Below, in pieces: positions 8,726 to 18,652 of a DNA stretch of 64,000 bases. The position numbers and the translations under genes were made by a program. The DNA is from Lutimaribacter salitolerans. Its GTDB lineage: Bacteria > Pseudomonadota > Alphaproteobacteria > Rhodobacterales > Rhodobacteraceae. The notes under the pieces were generated by a model, which was not told the DNA's origin, did not search any database, and saw nothing but the letters and a program-made list of their open reading frames with translations. Location: assembly GCF_042677865.1 (NCBI RefSeq), contig NZ_JBHUDD010000036.1, forward strand, positions 9,393 to 73,392, in the 5' to 3' direction. Each line of letters starts with the position of its first letter. Position 1 is the first letter of the stretch.

Positions 8726-9663
8726 CTCAGCCTCGGATTCAGGGCGTCACGCAGCCAGTCGCCCAGCAGGTTGATCGACAGGGCCAACGCCAGCAGGGTG
8801 ACGGCGGGGAACAGCAGGATCCACCACTCGCCCGAGAACATGAACTCCTGCCCGATGCGGATCAGGGTGCCAAGGCTGGGTTTGGTGGGGGGCGCGCCGA
8901 CGCCCAGAAAGCTCAGCGTGGCTTCGGCGATGATGGCCAGCGCCAGCGAGATCGTGGCGATCACCAGCACCGGGTTCAGCACGTTGGGCAAGATGTGGCG
9001 CAGCATGATCGAGAACGGCGACCGCCCGATCAGCCGCGCGGCCTGCACGTATTCGCGCGACTTTTCCACCAGCGTGGCACCACGGACAACGCGGGCGAAC
9101 TGCACCCAATCCGACAGCCCAATGGCCAGGATCAGCACCCAGATCGCCACCTGATCGCGGTATTCCGGCGGGGTGATGCCTTTTGCGACGCCAAAGATCA
9201 GCATCGCCACAAGGATCGCGGGAAAGGTCAGCTGCACATCGGCGGTGCGCATGATGATCGTCTCGGTCCAGCCGCCCAGATAGCCCGCCAGCAGACCCAG
9301 CGTCACGCCCAGCACCAGCGCCAGCCCGACAGCGGCAAAGCCCACGAACAGCGAGATCCGCATGCCGTAAAGGATTGTCGAGAACACGTCGCGCCCCTGA
9401 TCATCCGTGCCCATCAGGAACACTTCGCCGGTAAAGGCATTGGCCGTGCCCGGCGGCGTGAACCCGTTCATCAGGTTCAGCGAGCCGGGGTTGAACGGGT
9501 CATGCGGCGCGATCAGCGGCGCGAACAGCGCGCCCAGCATCAGGATAAGCACCACCGCCGTCGACACCATCGCCACCGGATTGCGGCGGAACGACCACGC
9601 CAGATCGCTGTCCCAGCCCCGACGCAGGCGCGAGGGCCGGATCTCATCGGAAATATCGGCCAT
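8722..9663 (-). CDS. ABC importer permease (DppC/OppC-like)
   Basis: Inner-membrane half-channel. 313 residues. It has the N-terminal cytoplasmic stretch plus first membrane helix (about 30-52) of the OppC_N type, and the permease EAA loop seen as EYVQAARLIGRSPFSIMLRHILPNV broken by the usual G (about 190-215). Around six helices are predicted by eye. It starts one base after the stop of the DppB-like gene and overlaps the downstream ATPase gene by four bases. Confidence 0.92.
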   Translation of the reverse strand: MADISDEIRPSRLRRGWDSDLAWSFRRNPVAMVSTAVVLILMLGALFAPLIAPHDPFNPGSLNLMNGFTPPGTANAFTGEVFLMGTDDQGRDVFSTILYGMRISLFVGFAAVGLALVLGVTLGLLAGYLGGWTETIIMRTADVQLTFPAILVAMLIFGVAKGITPPEYRDQVAIWVLILAIGLSDWVQFARVVRGATLVEKSREYVQAARLIGRSPFSIMLRHILPNVLNPVLVIATISLALAIIAEATLSFLGVGAPPTKPSLGTLIRIGQEFMFSGEWWILLFPAVTLLALALSINLLGDWLRDALNPRLR

Positions 9664-9664
9664 C

Positions 9665-10648
9665 TCAGTGTCCCCCGGCAGTGCGGTCGACGCGCAGGCG
9701 CGGGTCGATCGCGAAATACAGCATGTCGACGATCAGGTTGATGCCCACGAACATCACCGAGATCATCATCAGATACGCGGCCATCACCGGGATATCGACG
9801 AACTGGATCGCGTTGATGAACAGCAGGCCGACGCCCGGCCACTGGAACACCGTCTCGGTGATGATGGCAAAGGCGATGATGCTGCCCACTTGCAGACCCA
9901 TCACCGTGACCACCGGCACCAGCGTGTTCTTCAGGGCGTGGCGGAAGTTGACCGAGCGTTCGCGGATGCCGCGTGCGCGGGCAAAGCGGATGTAGTCCAT
10001 GCGCAGCACCTCGAGCATCTCGGTGCGCACAAGCCGCATGATCAGGGTCATCTGATACAGGCCCAGCGTGATTGCGGGCAGGATCAGCGCCTTTATCCCG
10101 CTTTCGGTCAGAAACCCGGTGGTCCAGCCGCCCACGCGCGTCACCTCGCCCCGCCCGAAACTGGGCAGCCAGCCCAGTTCGACCGAAAACACATAGATCA
10201 GCAGGATGCCGATCAGAAAGGTCGGCAGCGAAACACCGATCAATGACACCGTCATGACCACGTTGGCGGGGATGCCCCGCCTTCGGATCGCGGTAAAGAT
10301 GCCCAGCCCGATGCCCCCGGCCAAGGCCATCAACCCGGACACGAAGGCCAGTTCCAGCGTGGCGGGCAGACGCTCCATCAGAATGTCCGATACCGGGCGA
10401 CCCTGGCGATAGCTCAGCCCGAAATTGCCCTGTGCGGCCTGCTCCAGAAAGCGCCAGTATTGCACGACAAAGGGCTGATCCAGCCCAAGCTGATCGCGCA
10501 GGCGTTCGATATCGGCCTGGGTGCGCTCCTGCCCCAGCATGGCGTCCACCGGGTCGCCGACAAAGCGGAACATGGCAAAGGCCACAAGCCCCACGACCAG
10601 CAGCACCAGCACCGACTGCAACACGCGACGGATGATATAGGCGAGCAT
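9665..10648 (-). CDS. ABC importer permease (DppB/OppB-like)
   Basis: Inner-membrane half-channel. 327 residues with first helix at about 9-29, a periplasmic loop with the family-typical DPVDAMLG and LGLDQPFVVQYWRFL, then five further helices. The EAA loop is MDYIRFARARGIRERSVNFRHALKN. Separated from the binding-protein gene by 87 bases that hold a strong hairpin, so its expression is probably lower than that of the binding protein. Confidence 0.92.
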   Translation of the reverse strand: MLAYIIRRVLQSVLVLLVVGLVAFAMFRFVGDPVDAMLGQERTQADIERLRDQLGLDQPFVVQYWRFLEQAAQGNFGLSYRQGRPVSDILMERLPATLELAFVSGLMALAGGIGLGIFTAIRRRGIPANVVMTVSLIGVSLPTFLIGILLIYVFSVELGWLPSFGRGEVTRVGGWTTGFLTESGIKALILPAITLGLYQMTLIMRLVRTEMLEVLRMDYIRFARARGIRERSVNFRHALKNTLVPVVTVMGLQVGSIIAFAIITETVFQWPGVGLLFINAIQFVDIPVMAAYLMMISVMFVGINLIVDMLYFAIDPRLRVDRTAGGH

Positions 10649-10672
10649 CTTGCGCTCCGTTCAAAGCGGAAA

Positions 10673-10698
10673 GCCGCGCCCGGGGATACGGGCGCGGC
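10673..10698 (-). terminator. Stem-loop between binding-protein and permease genes
   Basis: Perfect 9-bp stem, GCCGCGCCC (10673-10681) with GGGCGCGGC (10690-10698), and an eight-base loop. In the minus-strand transcript it follows the binding-protein stop codon and is followed by TTTCC only, not a long U tract. Most likely an attenuator or a 3' stabiliser that lets the binding protein be made in excess over the membrane subunits. Confidence 0.55.
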
Positions 10699-10735
10699 CA
10701 GACAAGGGCGGGTTGATGCACCCGCCCGGTGCGGA

Positions 10736-12310
10736 TCAGTTCATCGAGAAGAACTTGATCTTGGGATCATCCTCGGGGCTGACCTCGGTGCCGACCTTTT
10801 CGGCCATGCCCCAGTTCAGAACCTGATGGTGGATCGGCAGATACAGCGTCTGCTCCTGCACCTCGTCCCAGATCGTCTGGATCGTGGCGTTGCGCTTGTC
10901 CAGATCGGTCTCGGATTCCAGCGACTGGATCATCGCGTCGATTTCTTCGTTCGAGTAGCCGGTCGCATTCCAGCTGCCACGCTCGGACCCGCGCGTGTGC
11001 ACAAGGAAGTTGAACACATAGGCGGAATCGTAGGTGGGAACGCCCCAGCCCAGCATGAAGAAATCGGTCTCGTCGTTGGTGATCAGCGGAAAGTGCTGCG
11101 CCTTGGGCTTGGCGTCCAGGTTCACCGTGACACCGATCTGCGCCATCATGCCGACCGCGGCCTGACAGATCGACTCGTCGTTGACGTAGCGGTCGTTCGG
11201 GCAATCCAGCTGGATCGAGAAGCCGTCCTCGTATCCGGCCTCTTCCATCAGGGCCTTGGCGCCTTCGATGTCGGTGCTGATCGCATCCATCTCTTCTGTC
11301 CAGCCGTTGACGAAGGGCGGCGCGATCATGCCTGCGGGGGCAGACTGGCCACGCATCACGACCTGCTGGATGGCTTCGCGGTTGATCGCCATGTTCATCG
11401 CCTGACGCACGCGCACATCGGCCAGCGGGTTGGCGCCTTCGACATTGTCGTTCTCAAGATCGTCGGCCCCGACGTTCATGCCGAAAAAGATCGTGCGGTT
11501 CTGCGGCGCGGTCTTGACCACCAGCCCGTCGGTGTTGCCCACGCGGGTCAGATCCTGCACAGGCACGTCCTGGATGAAATCGACCTCGCCCGACAGCAAG
11601 GCAGCCACGCGGGTGGCGGCGTTCTGGATCGGGGTATAGGTGATCTCGGTCACGTCCAACGGAAACTCGTCCATGCCCCAGTAGTCTTCGTTCAGGGTCA
11701 GAACAGTGCGCACGTCAGGCTCGCGGCTGACCAGCACGTAGGGGCCGGTGCCGTTGGTGTTGGTGGTGGCGAAGGTCTGCTCGCCGCCTTCCACGTCCTG
11801 CACCTTGACCGCGTTGTTGGCCTCGGCCCAGTCCTTGTCCATCATGAACAGGTTGGTCAGGTTCGAGGGCAAGATCGGGTTGGGTCCGTCAGTGACAAAT
11901 TCGACCGTGTGATCATCCACCGCGCGCACCTCGGTGATCGAGGTGAGCAGTTCCTTCATGTCGGAATCGTCGGACTTGGCACGGTTGATCGAGAACACCA
12001 CGTCCTCGGCGGTAAAGTCCGCACCATCGTGGAATGTCACACCCTGGCGCAGGTTGAACACCCAGACATTGGGATCATCCTCTTTCGGGGCCCAGTCGGT
12101 GGCCAATGCCGCCTGAAACGCGCCGGTCATGTCGCGGATGATCAGCGGCTCATATATCTGGTGGGCCAGCGTGTGGGTCGGACCTTCGTTCTGGGCATGG
12201 GGATCCAGCGTCAGCGAATCGCCCGCGCGCGCCCAGCGAAGAGTTTCAGCCGATGCGCCGATCGCGGTGCCGGCCAGCAGTGCGGCTGTCAAAAGTGCAG
12301 TCTTTTTCAT
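10736..12310 (-). CDS. Periplasmic peptide-binding protein, SBP family 5 (DppA/OppA-like)
   Basis: Captures the substrate in the periplasm for the downstream permeases. Start ATG 12310 chosen: GGGGAG lies eight bases upstream and the product opens with a signal peptide (MKKTALLTAALLAGTAIGASA, cleavage after residue 21). 524 residues in all. Seen: LTLDPHAQNEGPTHTLAHQIYEPL and VWVFNLRQGVTFHDG (family signature near 80-100), INREAIQQVVM, and the C-terminal QTLYLPIHHQ. The asparagine-rich binding pocket does not identify the ligand. First gene of the operon, divergent from the RND pump. Confidence 0.92.
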   Translation of the reverse strand: MKKTALLTAALLAGTAIGASAETLRWARAGDSLTLDPHAQNEGPTHTLAHQIYEPLIIRDMTGAFQAALATDWAPKEDDPNVWVFNLRQGVTFHDGADFTAEDVVFSINRAKSDDSDMKELLTSITEVRAVDDHTVEFVTDGPNPILPSNLTNLFMMDKDWAEANNAVKVQDVEGGEQTFATTNTNGTGPYVLVSREPDVRTVLTLNEDYWGMDEFPLDVTEITYTPIQNAATRVAALLSGEVDFIQDVPVQDLTRVGNTDGLVVKTAPQNRTIFFGMNVGADDLENDNVEGANPLADVRVRQAMNMAINREAIQQVVMRGQSAPAGMIAPPFVNGWTEEMDAISTDIEGAKALMEEAGYEDGFSIQLDCPNDRYVNDESICQAAVGMMAQIGVTVNLDAKPKAQHFPLITNDETDFFMLGWGVPTYDSAYVFNFLVHTRGSERGSWNATGYSNEEIDAMIQSLESETDLDKRNATIQTIWDEVQEQTLYLPIHHQVLNWGMAEKVGTEVSPEDDPKIKFFSMN

Positions 12311-12395
12311 GATTTGCTCCCCGTTTTGCGTCAATATACTCGTGCGACGCGATGGCGCGAGAATAGACAAGTTTGCGGCACCTTCAACCACTCTG

Positions 12396-12418
12396 GCAAC
12401 CACCCATGGTGCAACCAC
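12396..12418. repeat. Direct repeat in the divergent promoter region
   Basis: Two copies of GCAACCAC at 12396-12403 and 12411-12418, offset by 15 bases, in the 266-base region between the peptide-binding protein gene (minus) and the RND pump (plus). A TATACT at 12523-12528 could be the -10 of the pump promoter, but no well-spaced -35 is visible. The repeat may be a regulator site; nothing identifies the regulator. Confidence 0.3.
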
Positions 12419-12576
12419 GCATCGACCCGACGTCAACCGCCCAACCTGACGGCACCTGAAACCCTGTTCGCACAGTGTGATCACGCCTGCGTGGGTGCAC
12501 AGTTGCCATCGGGTCAATCTGCTATACTGTTTAGACGGGCGCGCATCGGGGTGCAGTGCCAGCGGGGACCATACTT

Positions 12577-13698
12577 ATGTCATTCTTCAAGCAGTTGTTG
12601 GTATTGGTCCTGTTGGGCGGGGCAGCCTATGGCGGGTATCAGGCCTATCTTGAGAACTTCGCCCCGCAAGAGGCAGCCGCCGCCCAGAACCAGCGCGGCG
12701 CACGCCCCGCCACGGTCGAGGTCGCCATTGCGCAGACCCGCGACATGCCCGAGATCATCGAAGCCGTTGGCACAACGCGCGCACGGCAAACCATTGAAAT
12801 CGTCCCCGAAATCAGTGGCCGCGTCGAGGAGTTGCTGGTAAGGCCCGGTCAGCAGGTGAATGCCGGCGACGTGCTGGTGCGGCTCGACAGCGCCATCGCC
12901 CGCGCCGACGTGGATGAGGCACGCGCCCAACTGACCGAACGCGAACGCACGCTGGAGCGTGCCATACAGTTGCGCGAAACAAATGCCGTCGCTGCCTCGA
13001 CGCTGGATGACGCGCAGGCTCGGCTGGCCGAGGCCCGCGCACAGGTCGACCGTGTCGAGCAGCGCCTGGCCGAGCGCACGATCCGCGCGCCCTTTGCCGG
13101 GACGGTGGGTCTGGCCGAGGTCGATCTGGGCGCGCGCGTCAGCGCCGGCACCCGCGTCACCTGGCTGGATGACCTGTCCGAGGTCGAGATCGATTTCGGC
13201 CTGTCCGAGACGTTTTTCTCGCGCGTCAGCATAGGTCAGGGCGTCACCGCCACCAGCGCGGCCTTTCCCGGGCGTCAGTTCACCGGCGTGGTCGATGCGG
13301 TCGACAGCCGGATCGATCCGGTCAGCCGGTCGTTTCGCGCCCGTGCCCGTGTGCCCAATCCGGATGGCACCCTGCCCGCCGGCATGTTCATGCAGCTGGA
13401 CCTGACACTGTCGCAGCCCAACCACGTGACCGTCCCGGAAGAGGCGATCGTGTTCCAGGCCGCCGAAACATACGTGTTTGCCGTGCGCGACGGCACCGCG
13501 CGGCGCATTCCGGTGCAGACCGGGCCGCGCCGCGAGGGTGTGGTGGCGATCCTTGACGGGATAGATACCGGCGAAACCGTGGTGATCCGTGGGTTGCACA
13601 GTGTGCAGGACGGCGGGCAGGTCAACATCCTGAACGCCGACGAAGCCGGGACAGCCGCCGCCGACGCCAGCCGCGCCCAGCCCGAGGAAGACGCATGA
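12577..13698 (+). CDS. RND efflux periplasmic adaptor (HlyD/AcrA-type membrane fusion protein)
   Basis: Bridges the inner-membrane RND pump to an outer-membrane channel. ATG 12577 chosen because GGGGA lies about ten bases upstream and because the product starts with an uncleaved or signal-like segment (SFFKQLLVLVLLGGAAYGGYQAY, residues 2-24). 373 residues. Seen: biotinyl-lipoyl-like half-motifs (IVPEISGRVEELLVRPGQQVNAGDVLVRLD), an alpha-hairpin with heptad pattern (about 105-165), RAPFAGTVGLAEVDLGARVSAGT, and a beta-barrel domain. Its stop overlaps the start of the pump gene by four bases. No outer-membrane factor gene is present here. Confidence 0.93.
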   Translation: MSFFKQLLVLVLLGGAAYGGYQAYLENFAPQEAAAAQNQRGARPATVEVAIAQTRDMPEIIEAVGTTRARQTIEIVPEISGRVEELLVRPGQQVNAGDVLVRLDSAIARADVDEARAQLTERERTLERAIQLRETNAVAASTLDDAQARLAEARAQVDRVEQRLAERTIRAPFAGTVGLAEVDLGARVSAGTRVTWLDDLSEVEIDFGLSETFFSRVSIGQGVTATSAAFPGRQFTGVVDAVDSRIDPVSRSFRARARVPNPDGTLPAGMFMQLDLTLSQPNHVTVPEEAIVFQAAETYVFAVRDGTARRIPVQTGPRREGVVAILDGIDTGETVVIRGLHSVQDGGQVNILNADEAGTAAADASRAQPEEDA

Positions 13699-16600
13699 CC
13701 CTGTCCGACATCTCGGTCCGCCGCCCGGTTCTGGCGACGGTGGCCAGCCTGTTGCTGATCGTGTTCGGGCTGGTCGCTTTGCGCGACATTCCCGTGCGTG
13801 AACTGCCCGATGTGGACAATGCCGTCGTCACCATCACCACCACCTATCGCGGGGCCGCCCCCGAGGTGATCGACACCGACATCACCGAAACCATCGAAGG
13901 GGCGGTTGCCGCGATCGCCGGAATCCGCTCGATCAGTTCCGAAAGCCGTCAGGGCCGGTCGCGCGTGACCATCGAGTTCGGCAGCGGGCGCGACATCGAC
14001 GTGGCGGCCAACGACGTGCGCGACGCGGTGGGCCGGGTCCGCGACAGCCTGCCCGACGCCGCCGACCAGCCCGAGGTCGAGAAAAGCGACGCAGACGCCG
14101 ACCCGGTTATGCGGCTGGCCGTGGTGTCGGACCGAATGACAACGGCGGAAATCACCGATTATCTGGACCGGTTCATCGCCGACCGGCTGGCCACGCTGGA
14201 CGGTGTGGCCAACCTGAACATCTATGGCGAGCGCGCCTTTGCCGTGCGCATCTGGCTGGACCGGCGCGCGCTGGCCGCACGCAAGCTGACCGTGGCCGAC
14301 GTGCAGGAGGCCTTGCTGCGCAACAATGTCGAACTGCCTGCGGGCGAGGTCACCTCGGTCAATCGCCAGATGTCCGTGCGGCTGAACAGCCGACTGCAAA
14401 GCCTGGATGATTTCCGCGACGTGGTGATCGCCCGCGTCGGCGGCTACCCCGTGCGTCTGGGCGATGTGGCCCGGGTGGAGCCGGGCGTGGCCAACGACTC
14501 GACCATTGCGCGCAGCGACGGGCGCGACGCCGTGGGCATCGCCATCCAGCGCCAGAGCCAGTCAAACACCTTGCAGATATCGAACGCCGTGCGGGCCGAG
14601 ATCGACAACCTGCGCCCCACCCTGCCCGAGGGTATGTCGATCGAGGTGGGATCGGATGATGCGTTGTTCGTCGGGGCCTCGATCCGCGAGGTGGTCACAT
14701 CGCTGTTCATTTCGCTGGGCCTTGTGGTCATGGTGATCCTGCTGTTCCTGCGCTCACCGCGCGCCACGCTGATCCCGGCGATCACCATTCCGGTGTCGCT
14801 GCTGGGCGCGTTCGTCCTGTTCGCCGCCTGGGGCTTTTCGCTCAATACGCTGACCCTGCTGGCGCTGCTGCTGGCGATCGGTCTGGTGGTGGATGACGCC
14901 ATCGTGGTGCTGGAAAACATCCAGCGCCGGATCGAGAACGGCGAGAAACCCGTGGTCGCCGCCCTGCGCGGATCGAAACAGGTGACATTCGCGGTGATCG
15001 CCACATCAGCCACGCTGATCGCGGTGTTCGTGCCGCTGTCGTTCATGCCCGGTCAGGTCGGGCGATTGTTCGTCGAGTTCGGCTGGGTGATGGCGGGGAC
15101 GGTGGCGATTTCCACCTTCGTGGCGCTGACCGCCTGCCCGGCGCTGGCGTCGAAGATCCTCAAGCCCGGCACCGGGGCTGTGCAGGTCGATGATGGCGAA
15201 CCGCGTGGCGCGGTGCAAAAGGCCTATGCCGCGATCCTGACCCGGGCCATGCGCATGCCGCTGGTCGTGCTGGTCGTTGCGGGCGTGATCACCGGGGGCG
15301 CCGGTCTGTTCTATGCCGATCTGCCCCGCGAACTGGCCCCGCGCGAGGATCGCGGCGTCGGCTTCGTGCCGCTGACCGCGCCGCAGGGCAGCACGCTGGA
15401 ATATACCGATCAGGCCGCCCGCCAGGTCGAGGACATGCTGGCACCGCTGCGAGAACAGGGCGTGGTCGAATCGGTGTTCACCTTCACCGGCTTTGGCAAC
15501 CGCGCCTTTCGGTCCTTCGTGGTGTTCCGCCTTGCCCCGTGGGACGAGCGCGAGATGACCGCGGCCGAGGTCGCCTCGTCGCTGATGCCTCAGATCGGGC
15601 AGTTGACCATCGCGCGCGGCTTTCCGATCACCCCCGCCGGTCTGGGCCTGCGCGGCAGTTCGACCCCGGTGCGCGTGGTGGTCAGCGGCCCGGATTTCGA
15701 CAGCGTCAAGGAATGGGCCACCACCCTTCTGGACCGCGCGGGCGAGATCGAAGGGCTGGCCAATGCCGAGATCAACTATGAACAGAACCTGCCGCAACTG
15801 GATGTCAGCGTGGACCGTGCCCGCGCCGACGATCTGGGCATCCCGGTCGAGGTGATCGCCACCACGATGCAGACCATGCTGGCCTCGCGCGAGGTGACGA
15901 CCTTTGTCAGCCGTGGCCGGGAATACCCCGTGATCATGCAGGCCGAGGCGCGCGACCGCGCCAGCCCGTCGGATATCGACAACCTCTACATCCGGTCGGG
16001 CGACGGGCAGACGCTGGTGCCTTTGGGCGCGCTGGTCAGTGTGCGCGAAAACGCCGCCGCCCCGTCGCTGCGCCGGTTCGACAGGTTGCCGTCGATCGAG
16101 CTGTCGGGCTCGCTGGCACCGGGGGCCGATCTTGGCTCGGTCCTGGACCTGATCGAAGAGGTTGCGAATGACATCATCCCGCCCGAGGGCAAGCTTGGGT
16201 TCGAAGGGCAATCCGCCACATTCAAGGACACATCGTCTGGCGTGCTGATCGTCTTTGCCATGGCGCTGCTGATCGTGTTCCTGGTGCTGGCGGCACAGTT
16301 CGAAAGCTTCATTCACCCGGTGATCATCCTGCTGACCGTGCCGACGGCGGTGGCGGGGGCGGTCTATGCCATGGCGCTGGGGGGGCTTTCGCTGAATGTC
16401 TACAGCCAGATCGGGATCATCCTGCTGATCGGGCTGGTGGCCAAGAACGGCATTCTGATCGTCGAGTTCGCCAACCAGTTGCGGGACGAGGGCAAATCGG
16501 TGCGCGACGCGGCCATTCAGGCCGCCACGCTGCGCCTGCGCCCGATCACGATGACGGTGATCTCGACCGTGCTGGGCGCGCTGCCGCTGCTGCTGGCCAG

Positions 16601-16781
16601 CGGTGCGGGTGCCGAAAGTCGCAGCGCAATCGGCGCGGTGATCATCGCCGGTCTGTCGATGTCGGCCGTGATGATGCTGGTGGTCACGCCGGTCCTGTAT
16701 GACCTTCTGGCGCGGTTCAGCCGCCCGCGCGGCGCGGTGGAACAAGAACTTGCGCGCGAGATGGCCACCCCGGCCGAGTGA
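13695..16781 (+). CDS. RND family efflux transporter permease (AcrB/MexB superfamily)
   Basis: Proton-driven inner-membrane pump, 1028 residues, normal HAE1 length. Seen: first membrane helix at about 10-30, large periplasmic loops, helix 4 with the proton-relay pair D400-D401 (GLVVDDAIVVLENIQ), the second half with the repeated architecture, and LIGLVAKNGILIVEFANQ, which carries the helix-10 lysine. Two-gene operon with the adaptor. Substrates cannot be read from the sequence. Convergent with the DmdA-like gene after 18 bases. Confidence 0.95.
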   Translation: MTLSDISVRRPVLATVASLLLIVFGLVALRDIPVRELPDVDNAVVTITTTYRGAAPEVIDTDITETIEGAVAAIAGIRSISSESRQGRSRVTIEFGSGRDIDVAANDVRDAVGRVRDSLPDAADQPEVEKSDADADPVMRLAVVSDRMTTAEITDYLDRFIADRLATLDGVANLNIYGERAFAVRIWLDRRALAARKLTVADVQEALLRNNVELPAGEVTSVNRQMSVRLNSRLQSLDDFRDVVIARVGGYPVRLGDVARVEPGVANDSTIARSDGRDAVGIAIQRQSQSNTLQISNAVRAEIDNLRPTLPEGMSIEVGSDDALFVGASIREVVTSLFISLGLVVMVILLFLRSPRATLIPAITIPVSLLGAFVLFAAWGFSLNTLTLLALLLAIGLVVDDAIVVLENIQRRIENGEKPVVAALRGSKQVTFAVIATSATLIAVFVPLSFMPGQVGRLFVEFGWVMAGTVAISTFVALTACPALASKILKPGTGAVQVDDGEPRGAVQKAYAAILTRAMRMPLVVLVVAGVITGGAGLFYADLPRELAPREDRGVGFVPLTAPQGSTLEYTDQAARQVEDMLAPLREQGVVESVFTFTGFGNRAFRSFVVFRLAPWDEREMTAAEVASSLMPQIGQLTIARGFPITPAGLGLRGSSTPVRVVVSGPDFDSVKEWATTLLDRAGEIEGLANAEINYEQNLPQLDVSVDRARADDLGIPVEVIATTMQTMLASREVTTFVSRGREYPVIMQAEARDRASPSDIDNLYIRSGDGQTLVPLGALVSVRENAAAPSLRRFDRLPSIELSGSLAPGADLGSVLDLIEEVANDIIPPEGKLGFEGQSATFKDTSSGVLIVFAMALLIVFLVLAAQFESFIHPVIILLTVPTAVAGAVYAMALGGLSLNVYSQIGIILLIGLVAKNGILIVEFANQLRDEGKSVRDAAIQAATLRLRPITMTVISTVLGALPLLLASGAGAESRSAIGAVIIAGLSMSAVMMLVVTPVLYDLLARFSRPRGAVEQELAREMATPAE

Positions 16782-16799
16782 CTCGGGGCAATGCGCCCG

Positions 16800-17916
16800 T
16801 CAGGCGAAAGGCAGCGGTGACAGATGCACCGGTCGCAGGCCGCCGGCCATGTCGATCATCAACCCGTCGGCGCTGTCGCCCAAGCCGGACTCCACCAGCC
16901 CCACGCCGATGTTGCGCGCCAGCCGGGGGGGAATGGGCGATCTCGCTGACCACGCCCACCGCGCGCCCGTCCTGCAGCAGCGGCAGCGGATGCTGCGACG
17001 CGGCCACCGGATCGCCCGCGATCACCACGCCGGTGCGGCGGCGCGCAACACCCCGCGCCCGGATGTCCAGCAGCGCCGTGCGGCCCACGAACTCTTGCCC
17101 GCTGTCCAGATCGACCATGGCGCCAAAGCCCATTTCGAACGGGTTGGCCGGGATCACCTGCCTGCGCATATCCGCACCATACGAGATCAGGCCGCTTTCC
17201 AGCCGCTCGATATCGTTCGGCGCGCCGGGGCCGATGCCAAAGGGCGCGCCCGCGCGCCTGACCGCCTGCCACAGCTCGGTGCCCCGGGTGCCGTCTGTCA
17301 GGAACAGCTCGAACCCGCCCTGCCGCGACCAGCCCGAGCGCATCAGCACCAAGGGAATCCCCGCCAGATCGGTTTCGACAAAGCGAAACTGCTTCAGGTC
17401 GCGCACCTGCGCGCCGAACAGCGCCACTGCCACATCTTCGGCCAGCGGTCCCTGAATGGCAAGGGGCGAGACATCCGGTTCCGATACCCGCACATTCCAG
17501 CCCCGCTCGCGCGCGATGGCCCCGGCCCAGAGATGCAGGTCACTGTCGGCCACCGACAGCCAGAACCTGTCCTCTGCCAGTTTCAGCAACACCGGATCGT
17601 TGATCAGACAGCCATCGTGATCGCAGATCGGCACATAGCGCGCCTGCCCCGCCAGCAGCTTGTCCAGATTGCGCGGCGTCAGATACCGCGCCAGCCGCGC
17701 CGCATCCGGCCCTTCCAGCGCCACCTGCCGCTCGGCGGCCACGTCCCACATGGCAACACCGGTCATCAGCCGTTCGTATTCGCCCTGCGGATCGCCGAAA
17801 TGCCCCGGAATGTACATGTGGTTGTAGACCGAGAAAGACCGCACCCCATCGGCCACCGTGGCGTCAAAAAAGGCCGATTTCCGGTTGTTCGGGCCAATGT
17901 GGATTTCAAATGGCAT
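16800..17916 (-). pseudogene. DmdA-like THF-dependent demethylase/aminomethyltransferase, frameshifted
   Basis: GcvT-fold protein close to DMSP demethylase DmdA. Seen: VYNHMYIPG (about 30-38), WDVAAERQVALEGPDA, YVPICDHDGCLINDPV, DVSPLAIQGP, SGWSRQGGFELF and NDIERLESGLISYGADM, in the DmdA order. GGAGG lies before ATG 17916. The frame continues properly to SEIAHSP and then breaks at a run of seven G (16925-16931, C7 in the coding strand). As read it runs on in a wrong frame to 16717 (399 residues), into the RND gene. Removing one base restores PRLARNIGVGLVESGLGDS and a natural end at LSPLPFA with stop at 16800-16802, giving a normal-length protein of about 371 residues. Either a homopolymer sequencing error or a recent knock-out/phase-variable tract. 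Paralogues of DmdA with other substrates exist, so the demethylase identity is tentative. Confidence 0.7.
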
Positions 17917-18062
17917 GGTTTGCCTCCGTTGGGGTCAGTTGCGTCACGGCACGCGCCATCGACCGGGATCGCCTTGGCGAACGGGATGGCCCTTGCTGTG
18001 GCGCCTGTATCGCATCACCGGTTCGGATTAGACAGGCAGCAGCGTGTCTGCTGGCCAATTGA

Positions 18063-18470
18063 TCACGATCGGCGTGCCTGACCTTGGCTGGTATCAGGGC
18101 GCAGCGCAAGCCGCCCCGATCCCGCCACCGCCAGCGCCAGACAGCCGCCCGCGATCGACCAGTTCTTGGCAAAGATCGACATCTGCCAGGGGTCCGACGG
18201 GATCAGATGGAAAAAGCTCGTCACACCGCAATAGACCGCAAGCACCACCGCAACGGGTCTGACCCACACCCCCGCGATCAGCAACAAACCCGCCGCCGCG
18301 TTGAACGCGAACGCAGGCCAGACCAGCACTGCAGGCAGGCCTTGCATCTCCAGCAGGGCCTGCGCATCACCGGGCGACACGATTTTCTGCACCGCCCCGG
18401 CCACGAACAACAGGCCGATCAGGCATCTTGCCGCCAACAGGGCCGCATCGGTCACACCGTTTGCAGACAT
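18063..18470 (-). CDS. DoxX family membrane protein
   Basis: 135 residues with four membrane helices (about 8-26, 43-64, 68-86 and 103-122) and the DoxX N-terminal pattern ARCLIGLLFVAGAVQKI. Ends in a short charged tail. GGAGAG lies before ATG 18470. DoxX proteins have been linked to quinone or thiol redox at the membrane, but the function of this one is not evident. Same strand as the DmdA-like gene, 146 bases upstream of it, so co-transcription is possible but not shown. Confidence 0.8.
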   Translation of the reverse strand: MSANGVTDAALLAARCLIGLLFVAGAVQKIVSPGDAQALLEMQGLPAVLVWPAFAFNAAAGLLLIAGVWVRPVAVVLAVYCGVTSFFHLIPSDPWQMSIFAKNWSIAGGCLALAVAGSGRLALRPDTSQGQARRS

Positions 18471-18652
18471 AGGACTCTCCGCTCGACTTCAGGGGCTTTC
18501 CCGCGCGGGGCCGCCGCCGCCCTCTTTACAGTCGTTGACTATCAGGGACGTGTCCAGCGCAGCGCCGGACGGTCGGGCCCGCGCATTCCGGGGCGCAGGT
18601 GGCAATCCGAACGCCCCTATGACACCATCCTCCGCAGGATTGGAGGAGATTC

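Noticed and set aside
16717..16799. Reading the DmdA-like protein as a genuine 399-residue protein with a novel C-terminus
   Set aside because: The tail is arginine/glycine-rich out-of-frame sequence that runs into the antisense of the RND gene, while removing one base restores a normal end.
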